Shown here: positions 1-6,993 of the stretch, one piece after another | Numbering within the stretch: the stretch's first letter is position 1 | Layout of the letters: each line of letters begins with the position of its first letter | Program-made: the position numbers and the translations under genes | Source: an uncultured Neglectibacter sp. | Lineage (GTDB): Bacteria; Bacillota; Clostridia; Oscillospirales; Acutalibacteraceae | NCBI GenBank assembly: GCA_946554335.1 | Contig: CAMNSA010000017.1 | Span: 1-49,538, forward strand | Direction of reading: 5' to 3' | Length of the DNA stretch: 49,538 nucleotides | The notes under the pieces: generated by a model | Database searches by the model: none | What the model was told of the DNA's origin: nothing | What the model saw: only the letters and a program-made list of their open reading frames with translations

Positions 1-34
1 ATCCTCAGATCCAGCTCTCAGATATAAAAACTAC

Positions 35-121
35 CTAAAATGTAAGTGAAAGATTGGCGGAGTTGACAACAGCATCTACCTCCATGGCAGTGATATCCTG
101 CCGGACAATGGTAAGAGGCAT
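35..121 (-). pseudogene. N-terminal fragment of a macrodomain (ADP-ribose-binding) protein
   Basis: The minus strand from 121 reads a 28-residue peptide starting MPLTIVRQDIT and containing DAVVNSAN, then a TAG at 37-35. The opening strand and the VDA-(I/V)-VN-(A/S)-AN loop are the hallmark start of macrodomain proteins, which bind ADP-ribose or hydrolyse its adducts. A good ribosome site (AAGGAGGGAG) sits about nine bases before the ATG, so the start is probably genuine. Right after the Asn-rich loop, where the glycine-rich segment (GGGGVxGAI) should follow, the frame runs into the stop. The remaining 34 bases to the window edge do not restore it. It lies downstream of, and in the same direction as, the ZIP transporter gene. 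It is either a truncated or frameshifted gene, or was interrupted by something beyond the left edge. Confidence 0.55.
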
Positions 122-199
122 GGCGGTTCTCCCTCCTTCTGCCGCTTTCGGGCAAAACTTGCCTATTGGAAATGATTTTCCACAGCATATGTACAGTCC

Positions 200-985
200 T
201 TATCCTAACGCAACATCCAACACCATCATCACTGTAAATCCCAAAGCAAACATAATTGTCCCGATATTGGAGTGTTCGCCCTCTGACATTTCCGGGATCA
301 ATTCCTCAACGACCACATACATCATAGCACCGGCTGCAAGGCTGAGAAGATACGGCAGGATCGGGATCACGAACCTTGCCGCAAGTATGGTCAGAAAGGC
401 GGCGATCGGTTCTACAACACCGGACAGAACTCCAAGCGTCAACGCTTTAGACTTTTTCATGCCTTCGGCTTTCAGCGGCATGGAAATAATTGCGCCCTCA
501 GGGAAGTTTTGTATTGCAATTCCGATGGAAAGCGCCATTGCGCCCGCCAAAGTAAGCCCTGTGTTTCCGCTTGCGTAGCCGGCGTACACTACTCCGACCG
601 CCATTCCCTCCGGAATGTTATGCAATGTTACTGCCAATACAAGCATAGTCGTTTTCTTAAAGGATACCTTCGGTCCTTCCGGCTCTTCACTGTTTTGGTG
701 CAGATGCGGAATAATTTTGTCCAATAAAAGCAAAAGCAAGATGCCCAGCCAAAATCCGACAGCAGCAGGAACGAACGCGAACAGTCCCATATTTTCCGAT
801 TGTTCCATTGCAGGGATCAACAAGCTCCAGATCGAGGCTGCCACCATGACGCCCGCGGCAAAGCCCGTTAACGCCCTTTGTATGGCGGCGTTAAGCTGGT
901 TTTTTACAAACAGCACACAGCCTGCCCCAAGTGCCGTCCCTAAAAAAGGAATGAGCAAACCCTGTATCACATCCCAACTCATCAT
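200..985 (-). CDS. ZIP family metal transporter (ZupT-like)
   Basis: This 261-residue membrane protein has about eight hydrophobic segments and the ZIP family signatures: HNIPEG in transmembrane segment 4 (about residues 122-127) and QNFPEG in segment 5 (about 158-163), whose His, Asn and Glu residues line the metal path. The loop before segment 4 holds a short His-containing stretch (HLHQNSEE). Proteins of this type carry Zn2+ and other divalent cations such as Fe2+ or Mn2+ into the cytoplasm; the exact metal cannot be read from sequence. The first of two adjacent ATG codons is used because a GGGGAGAAGG ribosome site lies just upstream. It appears to have its own promoter at 1057-1085 and is followed by the macrodomain fragment. 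Confidence 0.9.
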   Translation of the reverse strand: MMSWDVIQGLLIPFLGTALGAGCVLFVKNQLNAAIQRALTGFAAGVMVAASIWSLLIPAMEQSENMGLFAFVPAAVGFWLGILLLLLLDKIIPHLHQNSEEPEGPKVSFKKTTMLVLAVTLHNIPEGMAVGVVYAGYASGNTGLTLAGAMALSIGIAIQNFPEGAIISMPLKAEGMKKSKALTLGVLSGVVEPIAAFLTILAARFVIPILPYLLSLAAGAMMYVVVEELIPEMSEGEHSNIGTIMFALGFTVMMVLDVALG

Positions 986-1056
986 GTACCTTCTCCCCTA
1001 ACCATAAGATCAAATGAAAGAGATTCGAAGCTTTTCCTGTCGAATTCTACAAGTGA

Positions 1057-1085
1057 ATCTTACCACACTCTTCAGATAATAACAA
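1057..1085 (-). promoter_or_regulatory. Probable sigma-A promoter of the ZIP transporter gene
   Basis: On the minus strand TTGTTA (1085-1080) and TAAGAT (1062-1057) are separated by 17 bases, about 70 bases upstream of the ZIP start codon. Both boxes deviate from consensus, so this is a moderate call. Confidence 0.4.
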
Positions 1086-1135
1086 CCAATCGCTATTACC
1101 GGAATTTGCACATCACTCGTATGTCCTAAAACAGT

Positions 1136-1155
1136 GAGCGATGAAATGAGCGATG
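1136..1155 (+). repeat. Direct-repeat element upstream of the fic promoter
   Basis: GAGCGATG occurs twice, separated by AAAT, ending three bases before the -35 box of the fic promoter. The identical 20-base string recurs inside fic at 1975-1994. Its position, just upstream of -35, is typical of an activator or autoregulator site. Alternatively it is a scrap of another gene that carries the same SDEMSD-coding linker. Confidence 0.6.
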
Positions 1156-1157
1156 TA

Positions 1158-1186
1158 TTGCTTTCTTTGCGCCGGATTGGTATAAT
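1158..1186 (+). promoter_or_regulatory. Sigma-A promoter of fic
   Basis: TTGCTT (1158-1163) and a perfect TATAAT (1181-1186) with a 17-base spacer, 30 bases before the fic start codon. A GAGG ribosome site lies at about 1207-1210. Confidence 0.65.
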
Positions 1187-1216
1187 AACGGCAACAACTG
1201 ACTTGCGAGGAACACC

Positions 1217-2188
1217 ATGAAAAATCCACCATTTGAAATGACAAATTCCATGATCAACTCTACAGCAGAGATCGCGGAGCTTTTGGGACAGCTAACCACC
1301 ATGAACAAGCTGTCGAGCAATCCCGTTTTACGGCGGACCAACCGGATCCGAACGATCCATGGGTCGTTGGCCATCGAGCAGAACACCTTAAGCCTGGAGC
1401 AGGTCACCGCTGTCTTAAACGGAAAGCAGGTGCTGGCTCCGCTCAAGGATATTGCCGAGGTCAAGAATGCCTATGAAATCTACGAACGGCTGAACGAGCT
1501 GGACCCCTACTCGGTGGATGATCTGCTGACTGCCCATGGGATCATGACGAGAGGGCTGACAGTGGAATCCGGTGTGTTCCGCTCCCGCCCGGTGGGCGTA
1601 GTAGATCAAAAGGGGCGTGTTCTGCATTTTGGCACGCTGCCGCAGTATGTTCCAAAGCTTGTCATGGAACTGCTGGACTGGGTGAAAACCAGTGATGTGC
1701 ACATGCTGATCCGCAGTTGTGTATTCCACTATGAGTTTGAGCTGATTCACCCCTTTGCCGATGGCAATGGCCGAGTGGGACGGCTGTGGCATACGCTGCT
1801 GCTTTCCCGCTGGAATCCCGCCTTCGCCTGGCTCCCGGTTGAGTCCATCATTCATGACCGGCAAGAGGAATATTACGCAGCAATCAACGCTTCCAACAAT
1901 GCGGGAAACTCCACGATTTTCATTGAATACATGCTTTCAGCTATCAAAGCATCGCTCATGGACGCTATCAAAACGAGCGATGAAATGAGCGATGGAAAGG
2001 TAGATAAGGCCACCCTCCGCTGGAAGCAGATCCATAAATTCCTAAAGAGCCACGACTGCATCATGAACGCTGATGTACGGGAATTGTGCGGAGTATCGGC
2101 AGCAACGGCAAATCGAATTCTTTCAGGTCTGGCAGCAGATGGGAAGCTTGTAAAATACCGTAAAAATGGCCATTGGGCATACAAATAG
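1217..2188 (+). CDS. Fic family protein (class II AMP-transferase type)
   Basis: A 323-residue protein with the complete Fic core HPFADGNGRVGR (His178 to Arg189), matching the HxFx(D/E)GNGRxxR signature of enzymes that transfer AMP (less often other groups) to a hydroxyl on a target protein. Upstream, SLAIEQN (residues 50-56, Glu54) matches the (S/T)xxxE inhibitory helix that blocks the ATP site, so the enzyme should be self-inhibited. A linker with a tandem SDEMSD (about 254-259) leads into a C-terminal winged-helix domain (about 268-323), suggesting DNA binding and possibly autoregulation. No antitoxin gene is adjacent, which fits an inhibitory helix in cis. The target is unknown. The linker-coding bases repeat exactly in the promoter. 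Confidence 0.9.
   Translation: MKNPPFEMTNSMINSTAEIAELLGQLTTMNKLSSNPVLRRTNRIRTIHGSLAIEQNTLSLEQVTAVLNGKQVLAPLKDIAEVKNAYEIYERLNELDPYSVDDLLTAHGIMTRGLTVESGVFRSRPVGVVDQKGRVLHFGTLPQYVPKLVMELLDWVKTSDVHMLIRSCVFHYEFELIHPFADGNGRVGRLWHTLLLSRWNPAFAWLPVESIIHDRQEEYYAAINASNNAGNSTIFIEYMLSAIKASLMDAIKTSDEMSDGKVDKATLRWKQIHKFLKSHDCIMNADVRELCGVSAATANRILSGLAADGKLVKYRKNGHWAYK
1975..1994 (+). repeat. Intragenic copy of the fic promoter repeat
   Basis: This is the same 20 bases as 1136-1155, here encoding the SDEMSD linker between the Fic and winged-helix domains. CATCGCTCAT at 1950-1959 is the exact reverse complement of its last ten bases, so the coding copy also sits in an inverted repeat. Confidence 0.6.
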
Positions 2189-2286
2189 GGAACTGTCTTT
2201 ACAGCTTTCCCGGCTTCTCCCGCAACTCCAATCCCCTTAGTTCTCCACCCTCCGCCTTGTCACAAAGCTTTTGAGTCTCTGCCCCC

Positions 2287-2979
2287 TTATTTCTCTCCCT
2301 CAAACTCTTTTCTCAGCTTTTCCAGGGCTTTCTTCTCGATTCGTGACACATAGCTGCGGGAGATCCCCAGCTTTTTTGCCACCTCCCGCTGGGGAGTGGG
2401 ATCCTTCCCCATAAGCCCGTAACGCATCAGGATGATCTCCCGCTCCCGGGGAGTGAGGGCCTTGTTGATGAACCCGTAGAGACTTTCACTTTTCATTTTC
2501 AGGTCGATATGGTCGACGATGGTATCGTCCACGGCCATGGTGTCCATAATGGTCAGGGCATTGCCGTCCTTGTCGGTGTCAATGGGCTCGTTGATGGAAA
2601 CATCCTGGGCGCTTTTTCTGCCGCTTCTGAAAAACATCAGGATCTCGTTTTCGATACACTTGGAGGCATAGCTGGAAAGCCGGATCCCCTTTTTGGCGTC
2701 AAAGCTGTCGATGGCCTTGATCAGTCCAATAGTCCCAATGGAGATCAGATCCTCCTGATCGTTCTGGTTGGCGTAGTATTTCTTGATGATATGAGCCACC
2801 AGGCGCAGATTGTGCTCGATCAGCTTCTGCCTTGCCTTACGGTCTCCCTCGGCCATCCGTTTGAGACATTCTCTCTCCTGGGCGGCGGAAAGAGCCTTGG
2901 GAAAGGTTCCGCTGCCGGTGACATGAAGGATCAGGTACACGATCCCAGACAAAAAGTTGAGTATCGATAAAAAAGCCAT
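2287..2979 (-). CDS. sigK: RNA polymerase sporulation sigma factor SigK (pro-sigma-K)
   Basis: A 230-residue sigma-70 family protein. The first ~20 residues form a hydrophobic pro-sequence (MAFLSILNFLSGIVYLIL), the part removed by the SpoIVFB intramembrane protease in known systems to release active sigma-K in the mother cell. Region 2 follows (IEHNLRLVAHI, DLISIGTIGLIKAIDSF, CIENEILMFFR), then region 4 with its helix-turn-helix (TQREVAKKLGISRSYVSRIEKKAL is represented here as residues near the C-terminus). I start at 2979 because a GGGAGATGGGAG ribosome site precedes it and homologs begin with the pro-sequence; an in-frame extension upstream is not supported. The gene is one uninterrupted frame, with no skin-like insertion. 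It converges with fic and diverges from dcd. Confidence 0.93.
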   Translation of the reverse strand: MAFLSILNFLSGIVYLILHVTGSGTFPKALSAAQERECLKRMAEGDRKARQKLIEHNLRLVAHIIKKYYANQNDQEDLISIGTIGLIKAIDSFDAKKGIRLSSYASKCIENEILMFFRSGRKSAQDVSINEPIDTDKDGNALTIMDTMAVDDTIVDHIDLKMKSESLYGFINKALTPREREIILMRYGLMGKDPTPQREVAKKLGISRSYVSRIEKKALEKLRKEFEGEK

Positions 2980-3007
2980 GCTCCCATCTCCCTTGGTGGT
3001 AATGGAA

Positions 3008-3038
3008 ATATATATGAGAAAAAAAGGGAGAATGTGCC
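3008..3038 (-). promoter_or_regulatory. Possible sigma-E-type sporulation promoter of sigK
   Basis: On the minus strand GGCACATT (3038-3031) and CATATATAT (3016-3008) are 14 bases apart, about 30 bases before the sigK start. The spacing and the CATAtAnaT-like -10 resemble mother-cell sigma-E promoters, which drive sigK in Bacillus. The match is partial. Confidence 0.3.
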
Positions 3039-3068
3039 TGTACTCTTCCGGAAACACGGGAAAACAAG

Positions 3069-3097
3069 TTGCAGCTTGCCTTAATTTCCAGTATAAT
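3069..3097 (+). promoter_or_regulatory. Sigma-A promoter of the dcd-HAD pair
   Basis: TTGCAG (3069-3074), a 17-base spacer and a perfect TATAAT (3092-3097), followed by an 83-base leader and an AGAGGAGG ribosome site before dcd. Confidence 0.55.
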
Positions 3098-3180
3098 ATT
3101 CTCACGCTGTATCCCAAAGCCCCGAAGAACCAGGCTTTTGACAGCTGAGAGAATAGTGTTTCAGAGGAGGAATCCGCTTT

Positions 3181-3714
3181 ATGATCCTTTCCGGAAAAGA
3201 GATCGCCCGGCGCATGGGTAAGGAGATCGTCATCGAGCCCTACCAGCCGGAGCGGCTCAATCCCAACAGCTACAATCTCTCCCTTCACAACGAACTTCTG
3301 GTCTATGAGGCTTCCCAGCTGGACATGAAAACGCCAAATCCCACAAGGAAGCTGACGATCCCGGAAGAAGGACTGCTTTTAGAGCCCGGGAAGCTCTACC
3401 TGGGGCGCACCAACGAATACACTAAGACCAAAGGGCTTGTCCCCATGCTGGAGGGGCGCTCCTCCATCGGGCGGCTGGGGCTCTTCATCCATGTGACCGC
3501 CGGCTTCGGCGATGTGGGCTTTTCCGGCTACTGGACCCTGGAGATCTTCTGCGTCCAGCCTATCAGGATCTATCCCAATGTAGAGATCTGCCAGATCTAT
3601 TACCACGATATTCTGGGAGACTACGAGGAATACAACAGCGGGAAATACCAGAATAATTCCGGAGTGCAGCCCAGCCTTTTATATCTGGATTTTCAGAAAG
3701 ATCAGGATAAGTAA
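3181..3714 (+). CDS. dcd: dCTP deaminase
   Basis: A 177-residue protein of the dCTP deaminase/dUTPase superfamily. The signature EGRSSIGRLGLFIHVTAGFG (about residues 91-110) contains the trimer active-site motif and the catalytic Glu region (TLEIF follows at about 118), and NPNSYNLSLHNELLVY at the N-terminus is also family-typical. It converts dCTP to dUTP and ammonia, feeding dTMP synthesis. Whether it is the monofunctional enzyme or the bifunctional dCTP deaminase/dUTPase cannot be decided here; no dUTPase gene is in view. A strong AGAGGAGG ribosome site precedes the ATG. It lies 31 bases before a HAD phosphatase gene, probably in one transcript ending at 4514. Confidence 0.92.
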   Translation: MILSGKEIARRMGKEIVIEPYQPERLNPNSYNLSLHNELLVYEASQLDMKTPNPTRKLTIPEEGLLLEPGKLYLGRTNEYTKTKGLVPMLEGRSSIGRLGLFIHVTAGFGDVGFSGYWTLEIFCVQPIRIYPNVEICQIYYHDILGDYEEYNSGKYQNNSGVQPSLLYLDFQKDQDK

Positions 3715-3745
3715 GCTTCTCAAAGCTTCGCAAAGGAGGAACCCC

Positions 3746-4465
3746 ATGAGATGTCCGAAAATGATCCTGTTCGATTACGGCCAGACTCTTGCTGACGAGG
3801 AAAAATTTGACGGATTGAAGGGGACCGCGGCCGTTTTGCGGTACGCAGTGAAAAACAAGTATCATTTGTCAGCGGAGCAAGTGCAGGCCAAGGCCGATGA
3901 AATCAACCGGGAGCTGGGGCGGTTTGGCCCCGAGAAACGGCACCTGTCTCAGGTGGAGATCCCCAACAGTATGTTTTCGCCATATCTTTATGAATCGCTT
4001 GGGATCGAAATTGCCCTTGACAACGAGGAGCGGGACAAAGTATTCTGGGACGCCTCCGCTCCGGGAGTACCCACGAAAGGCGTCCGGGACTTTTTAGAAT
4101 ATTTAAAAGGCAGGAAGATCCGCACCGGCGTGATCAGCAATATCACTTATGCTCCCGCCGTGGTCAAACAGCGTATCAACGATCTGCTGCCGGAAAACGA
4201 GTTTGAATTCGTGATCACTTCCAGCAATTATGTCTTCCGGAAGCCAAACAAAAGGCTCTTCACTCTGGCTTTGGAAAAGGCCGGGCTGCAGCCGGAGGAG
4301 GTCTGGTATGTGGGAGACCGGTATGACTGTGATGTAGAGGGCGCTCAAAACGCCGGGTTGTTTCCGGTGTGGTACATAGGGGCCATCGATCCGCCTGACA
4401 CAAAGGATCCCCACATTCTGACCGTAAAAAGCTGGGAAGAGCTAAAAAAGCACCTGGAAACCTGA
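3746..4465 (+). CDS. HAD superfamily hydrolase
   Basis: A 239-residue HAD-fold protein with a helical cap (about residues 20-110). Motif I is FDYGQTL (Asp9 the likely nucleophile), motif II is the VISN at about residue 129, motif III includes the Lys near FRKPNKRLF, and motif IV is VGDRYDCDVEGAQNAG with paired Asp. Unusually, motif I has Gly where most phosphatases have the second, acid/base Asp (DxDxT); this DYGQT form occurs in a Firmicutes subfamily whose activity I do not know. Its position 31 bases after dcd, with its own AAAGGAGG ribosome site, hints at a nucleotide phosphatase, but that is inference from context only. Confidence 0.85.
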   Translation: MRCPKMILFDYGQTLADEEKFDGLKGTAAVLRYAVKNKYHLSAEQVQAKADEINRELGRFGPEKRHLSQVEIPNSMFSPYLYESLGIEIALDNEERDKVFWDASAPGVPTKGVRDFLEYLKGRKIRTGVISNITYAPAVVKQRINDLLPENEFEFVITSSNYVFRKPNKRLFTLALEKAGLQPEEVWYVGDRYDCDVEGAQNAGLFPVWYIGAIDPPDTKDPHILTVKSWEELKKHLET

Positions 4466-4473
4466 CCGATACA

Positions 4474-4514
4474 AAAACGGTGTGGCTTTGTAAAATGAGC
4501 CGCACCGTTTTTAT
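4474..4514. terminator. Bidirectional terminator between the HAD and pentapeptide genes
   Basis: AAAACGGTGTGGCT (4474-4487) pairs with AGCCGCACCGTTTT (4498-4511) with a single G-T wobble, bracketed by A and T runs on both sides. It serves the converging dcd-HAD and sod-pentapeptide transcripts. Confidence 0.8.
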
Positions 4515-4536
4515 CAAAATTTCCCGATCCCGCGTT

Positions 4537-5130
4537 TTACCCTTCGTCCCCGATCAAAATTCCCATCGCGGAAAGCAGATTGACCGCCTCCGGCAGAGAG
4601 AACCTGGCCTTTGCCGCCCGGTTGTTCTCCAGAGAGAAAAGATACCCCTCGGCTCCTCGAAAATCCGCCGAACGCATATCGTTATGAGAAAATCCGGTTT
4701 CCTTTAAAACGGTGTTTCGGAAATCCGTCTCTAAAAGGCAGCAGTCCTCAAAGTAAGAGCCTGTGAAATCACAGCCGGAAAAGTCCTGTCTCTTCAGGTC
4801 CAGCCCGAAAAACACGCAGTGCAGAACATTCGAGCTCCGGATCGCGTCAAAGGGGAGAAATCCCATCTCCCGCTTTTTGGCGTCCAGCAGCTCCGCCCAG
4901 TCGATCCCCAGGAGAGAACAGTCCTCAAACCGGTTGTCCATGGCTTCGATCCCCTTTGGGTGAAGCTCTGAGATTCTGCACCCTGAAAAGCGGCAGCCGG
5001 TAAACCGGCAGCTCTTGAGAACGAGCCCCTGCATTTTACAGTTTTCAAACAGGCAGTCCTCAAATATCGCGCCGGAAAGCTCTTTGCCGATATATTCTTT
5101 CCTGGAAAAGACTTCGCCGATATACTCCAT
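4537..5130 (-). CDS. Pentapeptide-repeat protein
   Basis: A 197-residue protein built largely from A(D/N)Lxx-like pentapeptides, in which every fifth residue is a small or aromatic hydrophobe (for example FEDCLFENCKMQG, FTGCRFSGC, FSGCDFTGSYFEDC, FRNTVLKETGF). Two blocks (about residues 18-55 and 108-160) are separated by a non-repeat segment with an MGFLPFDAIRSS stretch. Such repeats fold into a right-handed quadrilateral beta-helix; some members (Qnr, McbG) mimic DNA and protect gyrase, but most have no known role and nothing here singles out gyrase. The repeats are rich in Cys. The start at 5130 is chosen for the AAGGGAGG ribosome site. It lies 97 bases downstream of the sod-like gene. Confidence 0.82.
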   Translation of the reverse strand: MEYIGEVFSRKEYIGKELSGAIFEDCLFENCKMQGLVLKSCRFTGCRFSGCRISELHPKGIEAMDNRFEDCSLLGIDWAELLDAKKREMGFLPFDAIRSSNVLHCVFFGLDLKRQDFSGCDFTGSYFEDCCLLETDFRNTVLKETGFSHNDMRSADFRGAEGYLFSLENNRAAKARFSLPEAVNLLSAMGILIGDEG

Positions 5131-5227
5131 GCTGTTTCCTCCCTTGAAAAGCCGCCGGGGCTCCCGGCAAAAGCTTAACATAGAGAAAGCAGAATTGCAA
5201 ATCACCTTCTCCCGGCAAAAGGCAGGA

Positions 5228-5731
5228 TCAGCAGCTTTTTTCAATGACGCCGCAGGCGATTTTCCTGCCGGAATTGCCGGAGGGCTGGGTCGTAAAATCG
5301 TCGGGCTTGTCGTGGATGACGACCACCTTACCCAACACCTCATTTGCGGAAAACCGATTGGTCAAAAACAGAGAAAGCGCAAATCCGTCATTTCCAAACA
5401 AAACCGGCAGATCTCCGGCGTGATCGGGATGCTCGCACCCTCTGGGGTTATAGTGCGTCATTGCGCCCGCAAAGGGATCCTCCCCATCGCCTTTGCACTC
5501 GGTTCCTCCATGGATATGAAAGCCGAAAATTCGCCCGCCGCAGGCTCCCGCTTCCTTAGGCAGACCAGAAATTTGAGCCCACACCAGCACGCCCCGGCCC
5601 GTTTGGTAAAACCGAACCATACCGGACAACTCCGGATGCTCTTCCCCGCCTGAAATACGGGCAATAGCCTGAGGCCGGCCGCGTAAAATCGCCGGAAGAT
5701 TCATTCTATTGCTGCAAGACCGTCTGTTCAT
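5228..5731 (-). CDS. Copper/zinc superoxide dismutase family protein
   Basis: A 167-residue protein of the SodC family. The copper ligands are present: HIH (about residues 71-73), the His of THYNP (about 91) and the His of VVIHDKPDD (about 138). The zinc loop HYNPRGCEHPDHAGD supplies three His and one Asp, but is shorter than in the classic enzymes. A Cys just after the HIHGG segment and one near the C-terminus could form the usual disulfide. The role is dismutation of superoxide to peroxide and oxygen. Notably no signal peptide is visible, although bacterial SodC is normally exported. I begin at 5731 because GGGAG lies seven bases upstream; the further ATG at 5749 lacks a ribosome site. Confidence 0.85.
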   Translation of the reverse strand: MNRRSCSNRMNLPAILRGRPQAIARISGGEEHPELSGMVRFYQTGRGVLVWAQISGLPKEAGACGGRIFGFHIHGGTECKGDGEDPFAGAMTHYNPRGCEHPDHAGDLPVLFGNDGFALSLFLTNRFSANEVLGKVVVIHDKPDDFTTQPSGNSGRKIACGVIEKSC

Positions 5732-5846
5732 AAAGCCGCTCCCTACCATTCAGTTTGAGATATTCCAATTCTATGCGGGAAAGCTGCCGGGCGTTCTCCC
5801 ATTCTCTGCTTCGACAGCTTCGCAGCGACTGAAATTTGCGTATTAC

Positions 5847-5885
5847 AAAAGCCCTCGAAAGGAGTTGCGCCTTCCGAGGGCTTTT
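5847..5885. terminator. Bidirectional terminator, possibly the original tRNA-Thr terminator
   Basis: AAAAGCCCTCG (5847-5857) pairs perfectly with CGAGGGCTTTT (5875-5885), with an inner AAGG/CCTT helix. It directly adjoins the tRNA-like sequence at 5888-5898. In minus-strand orientation it would follow the tRNA 3' end, as expected if it terminated the tRNA before an element inserted. Confidence 0.75.
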
Positions 5886-5887
5886 GG

Positions 5888-5898
5888 GGAGCTACTGA
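5888..5898. repeat. Candidate att site, displaced tRNA-Thr 3' end copy
   Basis: GGAGCTACTGA is identical to 7066-7076, which is the 3' acceptor end of the tRNA-Thr gene. The two copies flank the integrase gene and lie 1178 bases apart. Both are preceded by a CTTTT-type terminator tail. Confidence 0.5.
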
Positions 5899-5913
5899 AC
5901 CATTTTTCCTGTT

Positions 5914-6993
5914 GTGGATCAAGCTAAAGCTTTTAGCCGCCGAGATACATCAGCGCTCTCCGCGCCCCGCACAGAAGAAAAGGATCGCCCCACCGCCGAA
6001 GTCAACCAGGCTGTAGATGCAGTACGGGATCAGGATCGAGCCGGTCTTGTGGTTGGGGATAATACCACCGTGGGCGAGTGGGCAAAGATATGGTTTGATA
6101 CCTATAAATCCAGCCTGCGGGACAGCACCAAGCGCATGTACCGCACTGCTTATAATGTACATATTCTCTCTCACCTTGCCACCCTAAAGCTGCGGGATGT
6201 ACGCCCCGTCAATATCCGTAAAGTCATGCAAGCCGTATCAGAGCAATCGGAATCTCTGCAGCACAAGGTATTGATTACCATGCGGCAAATTTTTGCCTCC
6301 GCCAGGCAAAACGGCCTCATACTATCCGATCCTACAGAAGGAATTAAAACAACCCCACATGCTAGGCCAAACCGCAAAGAGTATCTGGATCTGGATGAGC
6401 AAGAAGCCTTAATAGTCTCTTTGGCAGATACAGACCATCGTGCCAGGAGCTTTGTGGGGTTGTGCCTATACTGCGGTTTGCGCCGTGAAGAAGCGCTTGG
6501 ATTACAATGGGGAGATATCCAAGGCGATAAGCTTACAGTCAACCGGTCACTAACCTTTTTAAAAAACAACCAGCCTGACCCAAACCAGGATCTGAAGACA
6601 AAAGCATCTCACCGCACAATCCCAATTCCCAGGCGCTTGCAGGATATCCTAAAGAGTACGCCTCACACTGGAATGTATTTGCTGACTTGTTCAGATGGCA
6701 GCCCCATAACTCAATCCGCATTCCGACGGCTATGGGACAAGGTAACAAAGGTTTCTCCCTGCTATGTTCACCCCCATATGCTCCGTCATACTTACGCTAC
6801 CAACCTCTACCGGGCAGGTATCGATCTAAAAACCGCTCAGTATCTGCTGGGGCACTCCACGATCCAGATGACTGCTAATATTTATACCCACATGGAAAAA
6901 GAAGACGCTGCTACCTCTATCGTACAGTTGGAGCAATACCTTGCAGGCAGCAACCAAACATCCGGAAGTATTGAAAAAGTAGTCAAAAAGTAG
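5914..6993 (+). CDS. Tyrosine recombinase/integrase
   Basis: The catalytic domain carries the full tyrosine-recombinase set: Arg in CGLRREEALGL, a basic residue before the beta-turn (KTKASHRTIPIP), HMLRHTYAT, LLGHSTIQMT and the nucleophile Tyr in IYTHME. A core-binding SAM-like domain (TTVGEWAKIWFDTYKSSLRD onward) precedes it. The N-terminus is unusual: before that domain there are only about 50 polar residues, not the usual arm-binding domain, and the only start is a GTG at 5914 without a recognisable ribosome site, just after a stop inside the repeat at 5888-5898. The enzyme may be N-terminally reduced. It points towards the 3' end of tRNA-Thr, 72 bases away, the usual arrangement for tRNA-targeting elements. 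No other element genes are present. Confidence 0.88.
   Translation: MDQAKAFSRRDTSALSAPRTEEKDRPTAEVNQAVDAVRDQDRAGLVVGDNTTVGEWAKIWFDTYKSSLRDSTKRMYRTAYNVHILSHLATLKLRDVRPVNIRKVMQAVSEQSESLQHKVLITMRQIFASARQNGLILSDPTEGIKTTPHARPNRKEYLDLDEQEALIVSLADTDHRARSFVGLCLYCGLRREEALGLQWGDIQGDKLTVNRSLTFLKNNQPDPNQDLKTKASHRTIPIPRRLQDILKSTPHTGMYLLTCSDGSPITQSAFRRLWDKVTKVSPCYVHPHMLRHTYATNLYRAGIDLKTAQYLLGHSTIQMTANIYTHMEKEDAATSIVQLEQYLAGSNQTSGSIEKVVKK

Noticed and set aside
2980-3288. N-terminal extension of sigK
   Set aside because: The frame is open upstream, but the extension overlaps the dcd start region and is unrelated to sigma factors. The pro-sequence with its ribosome site marks the real start.
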